DNA from: Mesostigma viride
Taxonomy: Eukaryota > Streptophyta > Mesostigmatophyceae > Mesostigmatales > Mesostigmataceae
DNA length: 64,000 bases
Assembly: GCA_009746045.1 (NCBI GenBank)
Contig: RPFO01000078.1
Span: 60,001 to 124,000 of the forward strand
Direction of reading: 5' to 3'
Shown here: in pieces, positions 21,950 through 33,956 of the stretch
Position numbering within the stretch: position 1 is the stretch's first letter
Layout of the letters: each line of letters begins with the position of its first letter
Notes under the pieces: model-generated
What the model saw: only the letters and a program-made list of their open reading frames with translations
Databases searched by the model: none
What the model was told of the DNA's origin: nothing
Position numbers and translations under genes: made by a program

Positions 21950-22078
21950 GTATTGCGTAATAGCGTCGGGAAATTATAGCAGCATGTGCGTCTTAGAAAG
22001 ACGAAGCGATTGTGATATTCACGACTAAACCATTCGGTGCTCAAACGTGAAAGTTATGAGCTCCGCCGTCAGCCATGG

Positions 22079-22175
22079 CTACCTCAGTCGTGGCATAACT
22101 ATGTGTCAAGGAATATGTGCTACATGATCTCCCAACGGAGGCATGTTATAATTTAATTTAATTTTTTTTTTAATG
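22079..22175 (+). mobile_element. LINE 3' tail fragment
   Basis: GGAATATGTGCTACATGATC followed by TCCCAACGGAGGCATG and an AT-rich end matches 7010-7070 of LINE A. It abuts the 5' end of LINE D in the opposite orientation. Confidence 0.6.
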
Positions 22176-22507
22176 CGGCACTGTTTCAAGCCACCTGAGG
22201 GAACGTATCTGGAGTGGTGGATGGACAAGGGGTACTTCCCAGAACGGCCAGCGACCAGATCTTCCCCCCGACTCCAAGAAAAGGGCGTAGCCCAAGCCGC
22301 AGTCCAGGCCAAACGGAAACCTGCAAAAGGCAAGGACGTCGCAGATGGGCCCGCGGGGGGAAAGACCAGGGGAGGCCGTGTCAAGAAACGCCTGGCATTG
22401 CCATCGAATTAACCTGGACTGAGGTCGATCGATGTCCACACGATCGATGGCGAGTGCACAAGTTTGTCTCGCCCGGAAGTCTGGACAGATTGTCTAGTCT
22501 AGATAGC
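22176..22507 (+). other. Short open frame of unknown nature
   Basis: An 80-codon frame (22173-22412) encodes a basic C-terminal half (KRKPAKGKD, KKRLALPSN). No domain is recognised, and it may be the tail of a lost gene. Confidence 0.2.
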
Positions 22508-24215
22508 TTAACCCCTAAATGGTCTGGCTGCCGATTTTCCGCCTAAAACTGAGTTACAGCCGACACGTCGGCCCCTTCTCGGGGGACCAAATGCCGCGAA
22601 AACTATTGAGAATTAGGAAACGTTTAGCTGAGAAGATCGAAAGTTTATAATTTTCCTCACAGCATGGTACTATGGTTTGCATACTTCTGACAAAGTTATA
22701 GAGGTGTTCTGGCCGGTCAAAGTACAAGGGGTCAGGGTACTTTTTCACGTACAACGTGCATTCCGGAAAACGACGACCTGGCCATGGCGGCTTGCGCCCA
22801 CGCATGGCATTTACGTTTCCGTTCGAATTTTCTGACCAAACTCAGGGAATTGATTTTATACGTCCTAAAGACGATACAGGCCAATTTTTGGTTCGCGGGA
22901 ATGCCATTTGATAGGTGTCGGCAGCGTTCTTGCTGGAAAAAACTGCGATCAGGCCGGACGATAGAAACGTTGACAGCAATACATTTCCGGCGTATTTTAA
23001 AGGATATATCGGTTTCTTTTTACTTTTTATGATGATTTTTAGTCGTAAACGTGCAAGGGTGGCCAGAAATCGTCGAATCTAGCGACCATGCTGCACAACT
23101 TTGGTGTGCCGAAATGCGCCATTTTGCGGCCACCGCCTGGGCCAAGGTAATGCCAGCCATGCCAGGTAAAGCTGAGTTATCGTTTTCTTGTCGATGTTTG
23201 ACGTTTATATATACGTTCTAGCTTGTGTAGCACATTCTTTTTGTATTATTCATGCTCTTTCTTGACCATGGCCTGGCCCCTTCCTAAAACACCATTCTTA
23301 GATGCTTCCCTCAGTCAGTTGACCTGCCATAGTGTGATGGTGATAAGTTTTAGAGGCTGTATGGGTTTGAATACCTCCATATATGTTTGTTATACATTTC
23401 CCACACACATATTGCATGAGTGTGAGGCAGTTGGCTGGTCTCTGTGGCATCATCAACCATGTACCCGGTGAGTGGAAGCTTCCCATTGTCAGCATGTGCC
23501 ACCAGGTGTGCTGGCCATCACCTGGAAGGCTATAGCAGCTTAGGCCTAGTTTATCCTTGCTAGGGCAAGCTGAAATAGGCTTAAAATCACTAGTTTGTTT
23601 GTGGCTGCCTCCTAGAATGCGTGCCTTGCGTAGGGTATCCGTACCACGTTACCTACGTGCATGGACAAGGTGGCACCTGCACATAGGTGCCATGTAAGGG
23701 CAGTGTGATGATGCAGTTATGTTTCCCCATCATTGTGGAAGGGAAATGTATTGTGTGGCATGGTTGGGGGACATTTTTAGTAGGTATTAGTAGGTAGTAT
23801 GCCCACCCCTACCCCCTTGGTTGCTTTTTACCAACGGTACCCCTATGGGCTGTACTGGGTGTAACTGCTGGTATACCCACCCAAATGATGACCCCAATGG
23901 CTCAAACTGTTCAGCAACTAATTGTTTATCATCCCTGAAGTGGTAGGTGCCTAGCTCTTACAACATAATTCAAAATGCACATTCTACCAAAAATGAAAAC
24001 GCTCGTCTTGACCCCCCTGACTTTGACGGCAGTTATACATGGCCTACCCTGCATATATGTAAGGTTGTGATATACCAACCCGAAGGGCAACTCATGGACA
24101 TGCTTGGCCCCCAAGGACAGCCATTGGATATGGGTGGGTTGGATGGCATCTGGTTTGCAAAATTGTGAAGTTACAGCCGATGCATCGGCAGTATTTCTGC
24201 CCATTTAGGGGTTAA
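22508..24215. mobile_element. piggyBac-like non-autonomous element with TTAA target duplications
   Basis: Seen: TTAA + CCCCTAAATGG at 22508-22522 and the exact inverse CCATTTAGGGG + TTAA at 24201-24215, enclosing 1,700 bp. Inside the termini, CTGCCGAT follows on both ends, and palindromic GTTACAGCCGAC/ATNNNTCGGC blocks occur at 22553 and 24170. Known: piggyBac transposons duplicate TTAA and start with CCC. No DDE transposase frame is visible, so this copy would need a transposase in trans. The remaining doubt is that 11 bp is short for terminal repeats. Confidence 0.65.
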
Positions 24216-24406
24216 AGTTAAGATCAACTCTGTACATTTGTTGTAGATGTACATCATTCGATCACTTGAATATGAAGTTCAATTAGTGCGAATTAACCAA
24301 GGTTGCAAGCTTGTGCACATGTAAATAATAGTTGTCTCACTTCATAATAAATTAATTGTTTCGTAGATAGCCTGTAGCTAGTTTAGACCAGTAGGATTGC
24401 ATGCAC
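24216..24406. other. Intergenic leading to LINE 3'-UTR-like flank
   Basis: 24370-24406 (GTTTAGACCAGTAGGATTGC then ATGCAC) resembles 33855-33880, the 3' UTR of LINE G, where a short CCATCCATCC also occurs. Confidence 0.4.
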
Positions 24407-24992
24407 CCATCCATCCATCCATCCATCCATCCATCCATCCATCCATCCATCCATCCATCCATCCATCCATCCATCCATCCATCCATCCATCCATCCATCC
24501 ATCCATCCATCCATCCATCCATCCATCCATCCATCCATCCCATCCATCCATCCATCCATCCATCCATCCATCCATCCATCCATCCATCCATCCATCCATC
24601 CATCCATCCATCCATCCATCCATCCATCCATCCATCCATCCATCCATCCATCCATCCATCCATCCATCCATCCATCCATCCATCCATCCATCCATCCATC
24701 CATCCATCCATCCATCCATCCATCCATCCATCCATCCATCCATCCATCCATCCATCCATCCATCCATCCATCCATCCATCCATCCATCCATCCATCCATC
24801 CATCCATCCATCCATCCATCCATCCATCCATCCATCCATCCATCCATCCATCCATCCATCCATCCATCCATCCATCCATCCATCCATCCATCCATCCATC
24901 CATCCATCCATCCATCCATCCATCCATCCATCCATCCATCCATCCATCCATCCATCCATCCATCCATCCATCCATCCATCCATCCATCCATC
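24407..24992 (+). repeat. (CATC)n microsatellite array 1
   Basis: About 146 tetranucleotide units, nearly perfect, with one extra C near 24540 that changes the phase. Frames read as IHPS or WMDG repeats in either direction and are not genes. Confidence 0.98.
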
Positions 24993-25173
24993 GCTAAACG
25001 ACGAAAATGGCTGACGGCGGTATGGCTGACGGCGGAGTTCAGATCTTTTGCATCTGAGCTTCAAATTCGGTCAGACCACTTGCATTCGATGCGCTTTTTT
25101 GAGACGCACCCGCCGGTATAATCGGTTACGGCTGAAACGCAGTATTGCCACAGTTATCACGTGACAAGCAGCT

Positions 25174-26629
25174 ATGACGACCCCTAAAGCAAAACGGGGT
25201 TTGGAAAAGGAGCTTACCGGCTCCCAGCCCAACCCTCTCGCCATCGTTCTTGCCCAGCCGCCTGGGCTCGCCAACTCACCGCCAGCAGACCCATCGCCAA
25301 GCGCCTCGCCTGAGCCCAAGAAACCATGCCACGATAGCCACAAATGGAGCAAATTCTTGCCAGGGCCCGCCGGCGACCAACTGTTCACCCTCCTCGAGTG
25401 GCAGAAGCTGTCGCCGCAGGAAGTCGTCGAAGTTCTCCAGTTCCTCACACAGGAGCGGAAGCTCTTTGTTTGTGGCCTGGAGAGGGGGGACGGCTATCGA
25501 CTACCGCGACACGTCCTGGCTCTACACCTGTGACGAATCCCGCCAACGCACGGTTATATCTTGACCAGCTACTACCAGCGCAGCTTCGGCGACATCCACA
25601 GAGCACTTTTGAACGCACTCAACGCCCCAGCCCCCGCACCGCCGGCAGCCCCATCGGCTTCCTCCCTCTGCAAGGATGACATCCGCGCAGTGCTGGAGGA
25701 GCACGTGACCTGGCCGCTGGCCGAGAAGATGACCTCGCTGAACACCACGCTCAACACGGTCGAGGCCCGGGTCTCCAACGTGGAAACCAAGGTCGTCCAC
25801 AAGCTACAACCACAGTTCACGGCGCTACACACCGCGGCGCAGGCTTCGGAAACGCATGCTGCACTTGTCTCTCGCCTTAACCAGGTGGAAGGCAAGTGCG
25901 GCGTGCTCATGAAGAAGCTTGAGGCCATCACCGCCCACACCGAGGCCCTGGCCACACAGGTCCCAAAGCTAGCGGAGCAGACGGCCACCATTGCCTCCCA
26001 GCCACCCTGGCAGGATGCTGGTGACCTCCCGCTCTCCTATGCGGACCTGCTGCGGTCAGCGACCGCAGCAGGTCCGCATAGGACCTGCTGCGGTCGCCAC
26101 TGGAGGCGGTGGGGTGACCGCCTCCACCACCGACGCCATCGCCACGAAGCTCCAGGAGCTGGAGGACCACCGCCAGGCCCAGCAACGGGAGGTCACCGAT
26201 CGCGCTCGCCGCGAGTGCCGAGTGGTGCTACGTCGCTTCCCCCAGGAGCCAGGTGAGACGTCAACCTCCCTTGTTGACGAGATCAAGAACCAGCTTCTTA
26301 CCCTCATGGGCCTGGTAGGTGAGGTAGAACTGCGTGGGTGCCACCGCCTTCCCCACTCACGGGACAAGGCGGCCACCCCACCAGTCCTGCTCACCTTCCC
26401 CTCCCCTGAGGATAAGCAGCGGTTCCTCTCTCGTCGCAAGCGGTTGCACGACCTCACCTGGACGCTGGATGACGACCTAACCCCCGCTCAGCAACAGCAG
26501 CGACGCGACCTGTGGCCGGAATACCTCCGCCATAAGCAGGACCCCCAGAAGCCCAAGGTGTACTGGAGGGGCGGGGACCTGATGATCAACCACAAGATGT
26601 GGACGCCCCCATGCAGCGGGCTAGAATAG
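25174..26629 (+). pseudogene. LINE ORF1 (L1-type RNA-binding protein), nearly complete
   Basis: The best ORF1 copy here. The domains in order are: a proline-rich N-terminus with the SPEPKKP block; a leucine-heptad coiled coil (about 25680-25990); a linker PLSYADLLRSA; an RRM-like part (RVVLRRFPQEPGE, 26218-26410); and the C-terminal domain with FLSRRKRLHDL, LDDDLTPAQQQQRRDLWPEY and VYWRGGDL. L1 ORF1 proteins trimerise through the coiled coil and coat LINE RNA. An in-frame TGA or compensating indels lie at 25490-25560. A perfect hairpin at 26036-26082 shifts the frame between linker and RRM, so the copy is probably non-functional. Confidence 0.75.
26036..26082. repeat. Perfect 22-bp inverted repeat, 3-nt loop
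   Basis: Arms 26036-26057 and 26061-26082 around AGC. A further direct copy of GGACCTGCTGCGGTC follows at 26081-26095. It lies inside the LINE E ORF1, where the frame changes. Confidence 0.95.
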
Positions 26630-27046
26630 CAATAGCCATAGCTTGTAACCATTGGAGTCACTGCCGCTAAGGCAGCTATGCCTAGACTGTTTGCCTAGCT
26701 GTGCCAACACACCTAGTCACGTGCCGCCAACGCACAGTACACAACCAGCCATAGCCTTAGCCTAGTCCTAGTACAGCCATGCTACGCCCTGGCTATGTTC
26801 AGATTACCTGCCCACGCTATACTTGTTATGCTACGCTTACATGGGTCTTATTGCACCCACAGTTTGCCGGATCGTTAGCGTGTCCGTTTAGCTAACGCGC
26901 CCGATTGCGGCTGTGGCATGCCTTTGGCATGAAGGAGACTGGGGGTCTCTGCCCTTTCTCCTGTAGTGCACACACAGGGATTAAAAGCACTTCGGTGCTC
27001 CGTGACTCCCCAACGGGAGCACGAGTTTAATTAATTAATTAATTAA

Positions 27047-29615
27047 TCCATCCATCCATCCATCCATCCATCCATCCATCCATCCATCCATCCATCCATC
27101 CATCCATCCATCCATCCATCCATCCATCCATCCATCCATCCATCCATCCATCCATCCATCCATCCATCCATCCATCCATCCATCCATCCATCCATCCATC
27201 CATCCATCCATCCATCCATCCATCCATCCATCCATCCATCCATCCATCCATCCATCCATCCATCCATCCATCCATCCATCCATCCATCCATCCATCCATC
27301 CATCCATCCATCCATCCATCCATCCATCCATCCATCCATCCATCCATCCATCCATCCATCCATCCATCCATCATCCATCCATCCATCCATCCATCCATCC
27401 ATCCATCCATCCATCCATCCATCCATCCATCCATCCATCCATCCATCCATCCATCCATCCATCCATCCATCCATCCATCCATCCATCCATCCATCCATCC
27501 ATCCATCCATCCATCCATCCATCCATCCATCCATCCATCCATCCATCCATCCATCCATCCATCCATCCATCCATCCATCCATCCATCCATCCATCCATCC
27601 ATCCATCCATCCATCCATCCATCCATCCATCCATCCATCCATCCATCCATCCATCCATCCATCCATCCATCCATCCATCCATCCATCCATCCATCCATCC
27701 ATCCATCCATCCATCCATCCATCCATCCATCCATCCATCCATCCATCCATCCATCCATCCATCCATCCATCCATCCATCCATCCATCCATCCATCCATCC
27801 ATCCATCCATCCATCCATCCATCCATCCATCCATCCATCCATCCATCCATCCATCCATCCATCCATCCATCCATCCATCCATCCATCCATCCATCCATCC
27901 ATCCATCCATCCATCCATCCATCCATCCATCCATCCATCCATCCATCCATCCATCCATCCATCCATCCATCCATCCATCCATCCATCCATCCATCCATCC
28001 ATCCATCCATCCATCCATCCATCCATCCATCCATCCATCCATCCATCCATCCATCCATCCATCCATCCATCCATCCATCCATCCATCCATCCATCCATCC
28101 ATCCATCCATCCATCCATCCATCCATCCATCCATCCATCCATCCATCCATCCATCCATCCATCCATCCATCCATCCATCCATCCATCCATCCATCCATCC
28201 ATCCATCCATCCATCCATCCATCCATCCATCCATCCATCCATCCATCCATCCATCCATCCATCCATCCATCCATCCATCCATCCATCCATCCATCCATCC
28301 ATCCATCCATCCATCCATCCATCCATCCATCCATCCATCCATCCATCCATCCATCCATCCATCCATCCATCCATCCATCCATCCATCCATCCATCCATCC
28401 ATCCATCCATCCATCCATCCATCCATCCATCCATCCATCCATCCATCCATCCATCCATCCATCCATCCATCCATCCATCCATCCATCCATCCATCCATCC
28501 ATCCATCCATCCATCCATCCATCCATCCATCCATCCATCCATCCATCCATCCATCCATCCATCCATCCATCCATCCATCCATCCATCCATCCATCCATCC
28601 ATCCATCCATCCATCCATCCATCCTTCCATCCATCCATCCATCCATCCATCCATCCATCCATCCATCCATCCATCCATCCATCCATCCATCCATCCATCC
28701 ATCCATCCATCCATCCATCCATCCATCCATCCATCCATCCATCCATCCATCCATCCATCCATCCATCCATCCATCCATCCATCCATCCATCCATCCATCC
28801 ATCCATCCATCCATCCATCCATCCATCCATCCATCCATCCATCCATCCATCCATCCATCCATCCATCCATCCATCCATCCATCCATCCATCCATCCATCC
28901 ATCCATCCATCCATCCATCCATCCATCCATCCATCCATCCATCCATCCATCCATCCATCCATCCATCCATCCATCCATCCATCCATCCATCCATCCATCC
29001 ATCCATCCATCCATCCATCCATCCATCCATCCATCCATCCATCCATCCATCCATCCATCCATCCATCCATCCATCCATCCATCCATCCATCCATCCATCC
29101 ATCCATCCATCCATCCATCCATCCATCCATCCATCCATCCATCCATCCATCCATCCATCCATCCATCCATCCATCCATCCATCCATCCATCCATCCATCC
29201 ATCCATCCATCCATCCATCCATCCATCCATCCATCCATCCATCCATCCATCCATCCATCCATCCATCCATCCATCCATCCATCCATCCATCCATCCATCC
29301 ATCCATCCATCCATCCATCCATCCATCCATCCATCCATCCATCCATCCATCCATCCATCCATCCATCCATCCATCCATCCATCCATCCATCCATCCATCC
29401 ATCCATCCATCCATCCATCCATCCATCCATCCATCCATCCATCCATCCATCCATCCATCCATCCATCCATCCATCCATCCATCCATCCATCCATCCATCC
29501 ATCCATCCATCCATCCATCCATCCATCCATCCATCCATCCATCCATCCATCCATCCATCCATCCATCCATCCATCCATCCATCCATCCATCCATCCATCC
29601 ATCCATCCATCCATC
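27047..29615 (+). repeat. (CATC)n microsatellite array 2 (2.57 kb)
   Basis: Nearly perfect tetranucleotide repeat starting directly after the LINE E (TTAA)n tail. There is one missing base at 27372 and one A-to-T substitution at 28625. The long WMDG-type frame is read-through only. Confidence 0.98.
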
Positions 29616-29670
29616 ACTATACTTTTCGTCCGAGGGTAGTAAAAAGGATCCGAGGCGTAAATTACGAGGT
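29613..29670 (+). repeat. 58-bp array-flank repeat, copy 1
   Basis: Exact 58-bp match, inverted, to 61771-61828 (starts ATCACTATACTTTTCG, ends TAAATTACGAGGT). It borders the right end of array 2; the inverse copy borders the left end of array 5. Confidence 0.9.
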
Positions 29671-30121
29671 CTTATCTTACTACCTAGATACGAGGCGTGA
29701 GATCCAACGCCGTAATCATTACTACCTATCATCCTACGTAGTAATTTTACTAGCCGTAAGTAAGAGTAACGTTACGACTGCACATCTTTGGTAGTACATT
29801 ACCGACAGAGTAAATTACCGCGACGGGTCTTGGTTGGTAATCTACCACCTGTAGATTAGGTGCCAGTGATCCGATGCTGTAAGATACGTTTCAGTAAGCT
29901 ACTTCGGGGATCTTTGCCTGTACACGGCCAGATGGATAATTATATTGTAATGGAGAAGTGGGAGAACGTGCGTGTCTATTAGCAAATGCAGCGAAATATA
30001 AAAATGTAGTTATCAGCCTTTTTCGCCTATTCAGCAGTTGTCGTTGTCGGCCGTTGTCATTAAGCGGCTATAGATTATGTGTGCTGGGGCCGGTGAAAAG
30101 ACGCTAGCAAAGTTCGTCTGA
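29671..30121. other. AT-rich region with TTACTACC-type repeats
   Basis: Short degenerate motifs (TTACTACCTA, TACGAGGC, GTAATTTTACTA) recur here, as in 61500-61770. No gene seen. Confidence 0.5.
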
Positions 30122-31232
30122 ATGGCGTCCAATAGAGGGGATTTTATTCTTAGTGGATTGTTGGACGAGGAGAAGGCGAGGTTGCTGGCGGAGAATGCGA
30201 AAGAGCAGAGGGAAGCAGCGGAAGCCGTGCGTGGAAGATGAGGTAACGGGATGGAGTGTGGGCCCTGGCTTCTGGTTATGAAATGATGGCGGTTGCAGGC
30301 CAGCCGTGCTCGCTGGTAATGGGTGCGTGGTGTTGAAATCCAAGTTCTGCGCGTATTCTGTTTTTTGGTCAATGATTGAAGGGATGTCGCCTTGTTTTAT
30401 TTTTGTGCATCTGCGTCCCGTCGTGACTGCCTCGTCATGGACGCCCAGGGGTAGAAGTTCGAACGAGGGAATGATTTTTCAAACGCCTGGATATGTTATG
30501 ATAGTACGAATAAATGGTAATGGGTAGAGGCGGCCAAAATTTTGTTGGAAGTGTGCCAACGCCGCACATACGACTTGAACAACCCTAGGTATCTTAGGAA
30601 AAGGAAACACGGATACGTCGGAGTGGAGGAAGAGGAAGACGATGACGATGGTGAAGATGGAGAGGTTTACAATGGAGGCCTTGAGAATGGGGAGACATTG
30701 AATCAGGAGAGCAGGGTAGCGGTGAGTGGCCCGTCATGAATTACATTGTGGTTGCAGTTGTTAGCGAGGCGTGTTGATTGCTTCTTGCCGCGGGTAATCG
30801 CTAGCGCGCATAACCTTCTTTTTTCAACAGGTGTTCTGGTGCATTGACTGCCGCAAAGCAATTAATGGGACTGATTATGTGCCTATCATGCCGTTTGGGA
30901 ATCATACATTGCCAACATTTCGTGTTTAGAAGGCGCGCCTTCAGAAGCATATTCAGCACCGCACGAGCCAGGTGCTGAAGGCGTGCTTGGAGAGGAAGGG
31001 GTATAAAGTGCGCATGACCGCATCGAAGAAGAAGAAGCAGCAGGAATCGGGCAAGACCATGATAACCGAGCCAGGATTGGCTTTCGTGCATGCAGTACAT
31101 GGTGCGGCGCAGGCAGTGAATGCTGCATCGATTGCAGCGGTGCAGCCTGTGGCCATGGCGGTGCAGGGCGCGGGTCCTGAAGTGTGGGCGTTGGCGAAGC
31201 AGATTCACGATGCTGTCATGGCCACGTTGTGA
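30122..31232 (+). pseudogene. Multi-exon gene of unknown function with in-frame stop
   Basis: Proposed exons are 30122-30226 (ATG start; donor GTGCGT), 30530-30721 (donor GTGAGT) and 30831-31232 (acceptor TTTTTTCAACAG). All junctions are phase 0. The first exon is a charged helix (LLDEEKARLLAENAKEQRE), the second a basic then strongly acidic stretch (RKRKHGYVGVEEEEDDDDGED), and the third starts FWCIDCRKAI, a CxxC pair that could bind zinc. A TAG at 30927 interrupts the third exon, yet the same frame stays open with good coding character for 100 further codons (KACLERKGYKVRMTASKKKKQQ) to TGA. It is a pseudogene, or there is an unseen splice around the TAG. No family recognised. Confidence 0.4.
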
Positions 31233-31310
31233 AGCCAAGGAATGGGTGTTGGTTCCAGTCAGGTGCCTCGCCCGGAGGAAGCTTTTCTGCTGTAAGCAGA
31301 GGTGCGGCAT

Positions 31311-31396
31311 CAAGCATTTGCAATCGCCATGAGAGCAGTGGAGATGTCAGCGGCATGAAGCATTTGCAATCGCCATGAGAGCAGTGGAGATGTCTG
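31311..31396 (+). repeat. Tandem duplication of ~45 bp
   Basis: AAGCATTTGCAATCGCCATG followed by AGAGCAGTGGAGATGTC occurs at about 31312 and 31357. Confidence 0.85.
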
Positions 31397-31399
31397 CGG

Positions 31400-32240
31400 C
31401 ATTGGGAGATCTGCAGACAATTGCAGGAGGACATTGTGCGGTACGCTTGTAGGGTGTATGCTGTGTTGTTCCGCTCGCTAATGGACATGTGCCCCTGTAA
31501 CCTCTTCCAGGCTAGTATCTGCTATCCACCTCTTCAGGCTTGAAAAGTAAATTGCTGTACGGTTCACAATTGGCATGGCTTGACATGCACGCGTCCTTGA
31601 CTGTGGTCTGCATGGGTTTGGGGTTTAGCGGTTTACATCAGACTCTGCTGTGTGTCTGCTTAATCAGCCGACGTGTCACATGGGGACAGCAACGGCGCTG
31701 GGATGCAGCCCGGTGTGAATGCGAGTAAGGTACGCGCTGTCATGCATGGCGGATGGGGCGTGGAAGCCACGACCCACGTTTTTGTGTGTGCACGGGGGGC
31801 TAGGGGGCAAGTCGTTGTGTTGCTGCCATCCATATGGCCATGGATATGCGGGAAGCTTTCCCTGTACCCATACTTAATGATGCATGGACTGGTTGTGACA
31901 GCCAAGGGTTTAGCTGTCGTGGGTTTGCTGAGTGATCATGGCAGTCTGCTAGGCTGGTGCTAGAACAGCAATAGCGCGGTTACTGCTATGTCTTGCCCGT
32001 GCTAACTGATGCTGCAGCCATGCGTGGAGCGCGAATCGTCCCGAGAGGAGAAGGAGGAGGCGGGGCCGGTGCACCCATGGGCAGGGCCGGAGAAGAAGGA
32101 CGCGGAGCACCCAGTGTGGGAGAAGGAGAAGGCGGGGAAGCACTGAAGCTCCACCCCATGTCAGGCCTCTAGTATAGGTGCCAGTTAACTAAACCCATGC
32201 ACGTGCAGGTTGTAGCTCAGAATGTATTTAAAATCATATG
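31400..32240. other. No confident gene; possible exons
   Basis: A short segment ending GCGAGTAAG/GTACGC (31728) and another after GATGCTGCAG (32020-32146), encoding a glutamate/lysine-rich peptide, look exon-like. They could continue the 30122 gene, but the frame link cannot be fixed by eye. Confidence 0.25.
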
Positions 32241-32335
32241 CCCCTTTTCAGGTATATGTGTAACAGTGACTCCCAACGGATATATGTTCCTAATTTATTA
32301 AATTCTTACTGAATAATTGTTGTCTTTATGAACCC

Positions 32336-32560
32336 ATGAAGAGCAAAGCCCGGTGGGGAGTACATGTAACGCATTACCACGAGAAGGGGTCCCCACACCG
32401 CATTTCTTCGCTCTCTGTTCCTATGCAGAACAAGAAGAGGTGGAAGACCAATGTCCCGGCTCACACGCCAGCCCATGTGGGTAAGCCCCCTCCCCCAAAG
32501 CGGAAGGGGCGCTTTGGGGAGAAGTGTAGTGAGGATTTTGTAGACTAGATAGCACTAACT
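32336..32560 (+). pseudogene. LINE ORF2 C-terminal tail fragment
   Basis: QNKKRWKTNVPAHTPAHVGKPPP corresponds to QDKKRWQKIAKAHTPAPVGKPPP of LINE A (6800-6880), followed by a stop and GTAGACTAGATAG as in the LINE 3' UTR. A LINE 3'-type tail (ACTCCCAACGGATATATG) lies upstream at 32270. Confidence 0.6.
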
Positions 32561-32783
32561 TACTTACACCAGACCTGGCAATAAACAAGCATTGATGGGA
32601 TGGACCCAGCGATACATAATGGGCGTGCATGCGTAAAAAATATACACTATGCATGGCCCAATGGGCATGCATTCAAATAATTACAAATGAAGGCCGCCAT
32701 GAGAGCACTGAAGCTAAACCAGACCGGGCCACAATTAACCCTCCAGCACCAAAGTTCCACTGCATCATGTAAGACAAGCCTGA

Positions 32784-33577
32784 CATCCATCCATCCATCC
32801 ATCCATCCATCCATCCATCCATCCATCCATCCATCCATCCATCCATCCATCCATCCATCCATCCATCCATCCATCCATCCATCCATCCATCCATCCATCC
32901 ATCCATCCATCCATCCATCCATCCATCCATCCATCCATCCATCCATCCATCCATCCATCCATCCATCCATCCATCCATCCATCCATCCATCCATCCATCC
33001 ATCCATCCATCCATCCATCCATCCATCCATCCATCCATCCATCCATCCATCCATCCATCCATCCATCCATCCATCCATCCATCCATCCATCCATCCATCC
33101 ATCCATCCATCCATCCATCCATCCATCCATCCATCCATCCATCCATCCATCCATCCATCCATCCATCCATCCATCCATCCATCCATCCATCCATCCATCC
33201 ATCCATCCATCCATCCATCCATCCATCCATCCATCCATCCATCCATCCATCCATCCATCCATCCATCCATCCATCCATCCATCCATCCATCCATCCATCC
33301 ATCCATCCATCCATCCATCCATCCATCCATCCATCCATCCATCCATCCATCCATCCATCCATCCATCCATCCATCCATCCATCCATCCATCCATCCATCC
33401 ATCCATCCATCCATCCATCCATCCATCCATCCATCCATCCATCCATCCATCCATCCATCCATCCATCCATCCATCCATCCATCCATCCATCCATCCATCC
33501 ATCCATCCATCCATCCATCCATCCATCCATCCATCCATCCATCCATCCATCCATCCATCCATCCATCCATCCATCCA
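32784..33577 (+). repeat. (CATC)n microsatellite array 3
   Basis: About 198 perfect units. The left flank is unique; the right flank enters LINE G directly. Confidence 0.98.
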
Positions 33578-33956
33578 CGTTAGACGCCGCAAGGCCCGCA
33601 CCTTCAAAGAACAGCTAGTAGAGGACATGGGGGGCCTAGGCCTCTCCGTGATTTGGAAGAAGATGATGGACAAGGCCAAGTGGGCCCAGGTCATAGAGGA
33701 CAACGAGCCCCCCCAGTGGGGAAGCGCCCGCGTGTGCAATCCCGCGGGAGGCACGCTAGATAGCTCCCCCCAGGGCAGCGTGCGGCTGCCTAGATAGATG
33801 ATGTAGTTAGAATGTTGTTAGATAGATGTAGTATGTAGCCAATGTAGATAGATTAGACCGGTAGGAATGTGTGCGCCCATCCATCCATTCATCGGGGTTA
33901 ATGCTCCGTGACTCCCCAACGGGAGCACGAGTCTAATTAATTAATTAATTAATTAA
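33578..33956 (+). mobile_element. LINE copy G: 5'-truncated ORF2 end and 3' UTR between (CATC)n arrays
   Basis: 33580-33798 encodes an ORF2 C-terminus ([31 protein letters not shown]). The 3' UTR contains its own CCATCCATCC at 33878, the stem-loop ACTCCCCAACGGGAGCACGA and (TTAA)n to 33956. (CATC)n borders both ends. Confidence 0.7.

Larger units (their letters stand above)
18956..22078 (-). mobile_element. LINE copy D (L1-like), 3.1 kb, endonuclease deleted
   Basis: On the minus strand: 5' end near 22078 (ATGGCTGACGGCGGAG, the same 5' motif as LINE E at 25014), ORF1 21949-20481, ORF2 20377-19106, then a 3' UTR to the TTAA-type tail at about 18945-18962. Only about 100 bp separate the ORF1 stop from RT motif A, so the endonuclease and early RT motifs have been lost. 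The same junction is in LINE A (4570-4690). Confidence 0.7.
24993..27046 (+). mobile_element. LINE copy E: ORF1 plus 3' end, inserted between (CATC)n arrays
   Basis: The 5' UTR (24993-25173) contains a doubled ATGGCTGACGGCGG near 25008 and 25022. ORF1 follows (25174-26629), and a 3' region of about 420 bp ends GTGACTCCCCAACGGGAGCA with (TTAA)n at 27028-27046. ORF2 is entirely missing. The element has (CATC)n directly on both sides, so it appears to have been inserted into the microsatellite. Confidence 0.75.

Noticed and set aside
24352-33754. Very long WMDG/IHPS repeat open frames
   Set aside because: They are the tetranucleotide (CATC)n read in three-base steps. Both strands are open because the repeat has no stop codon in any frame; no splice or start context supports translation.
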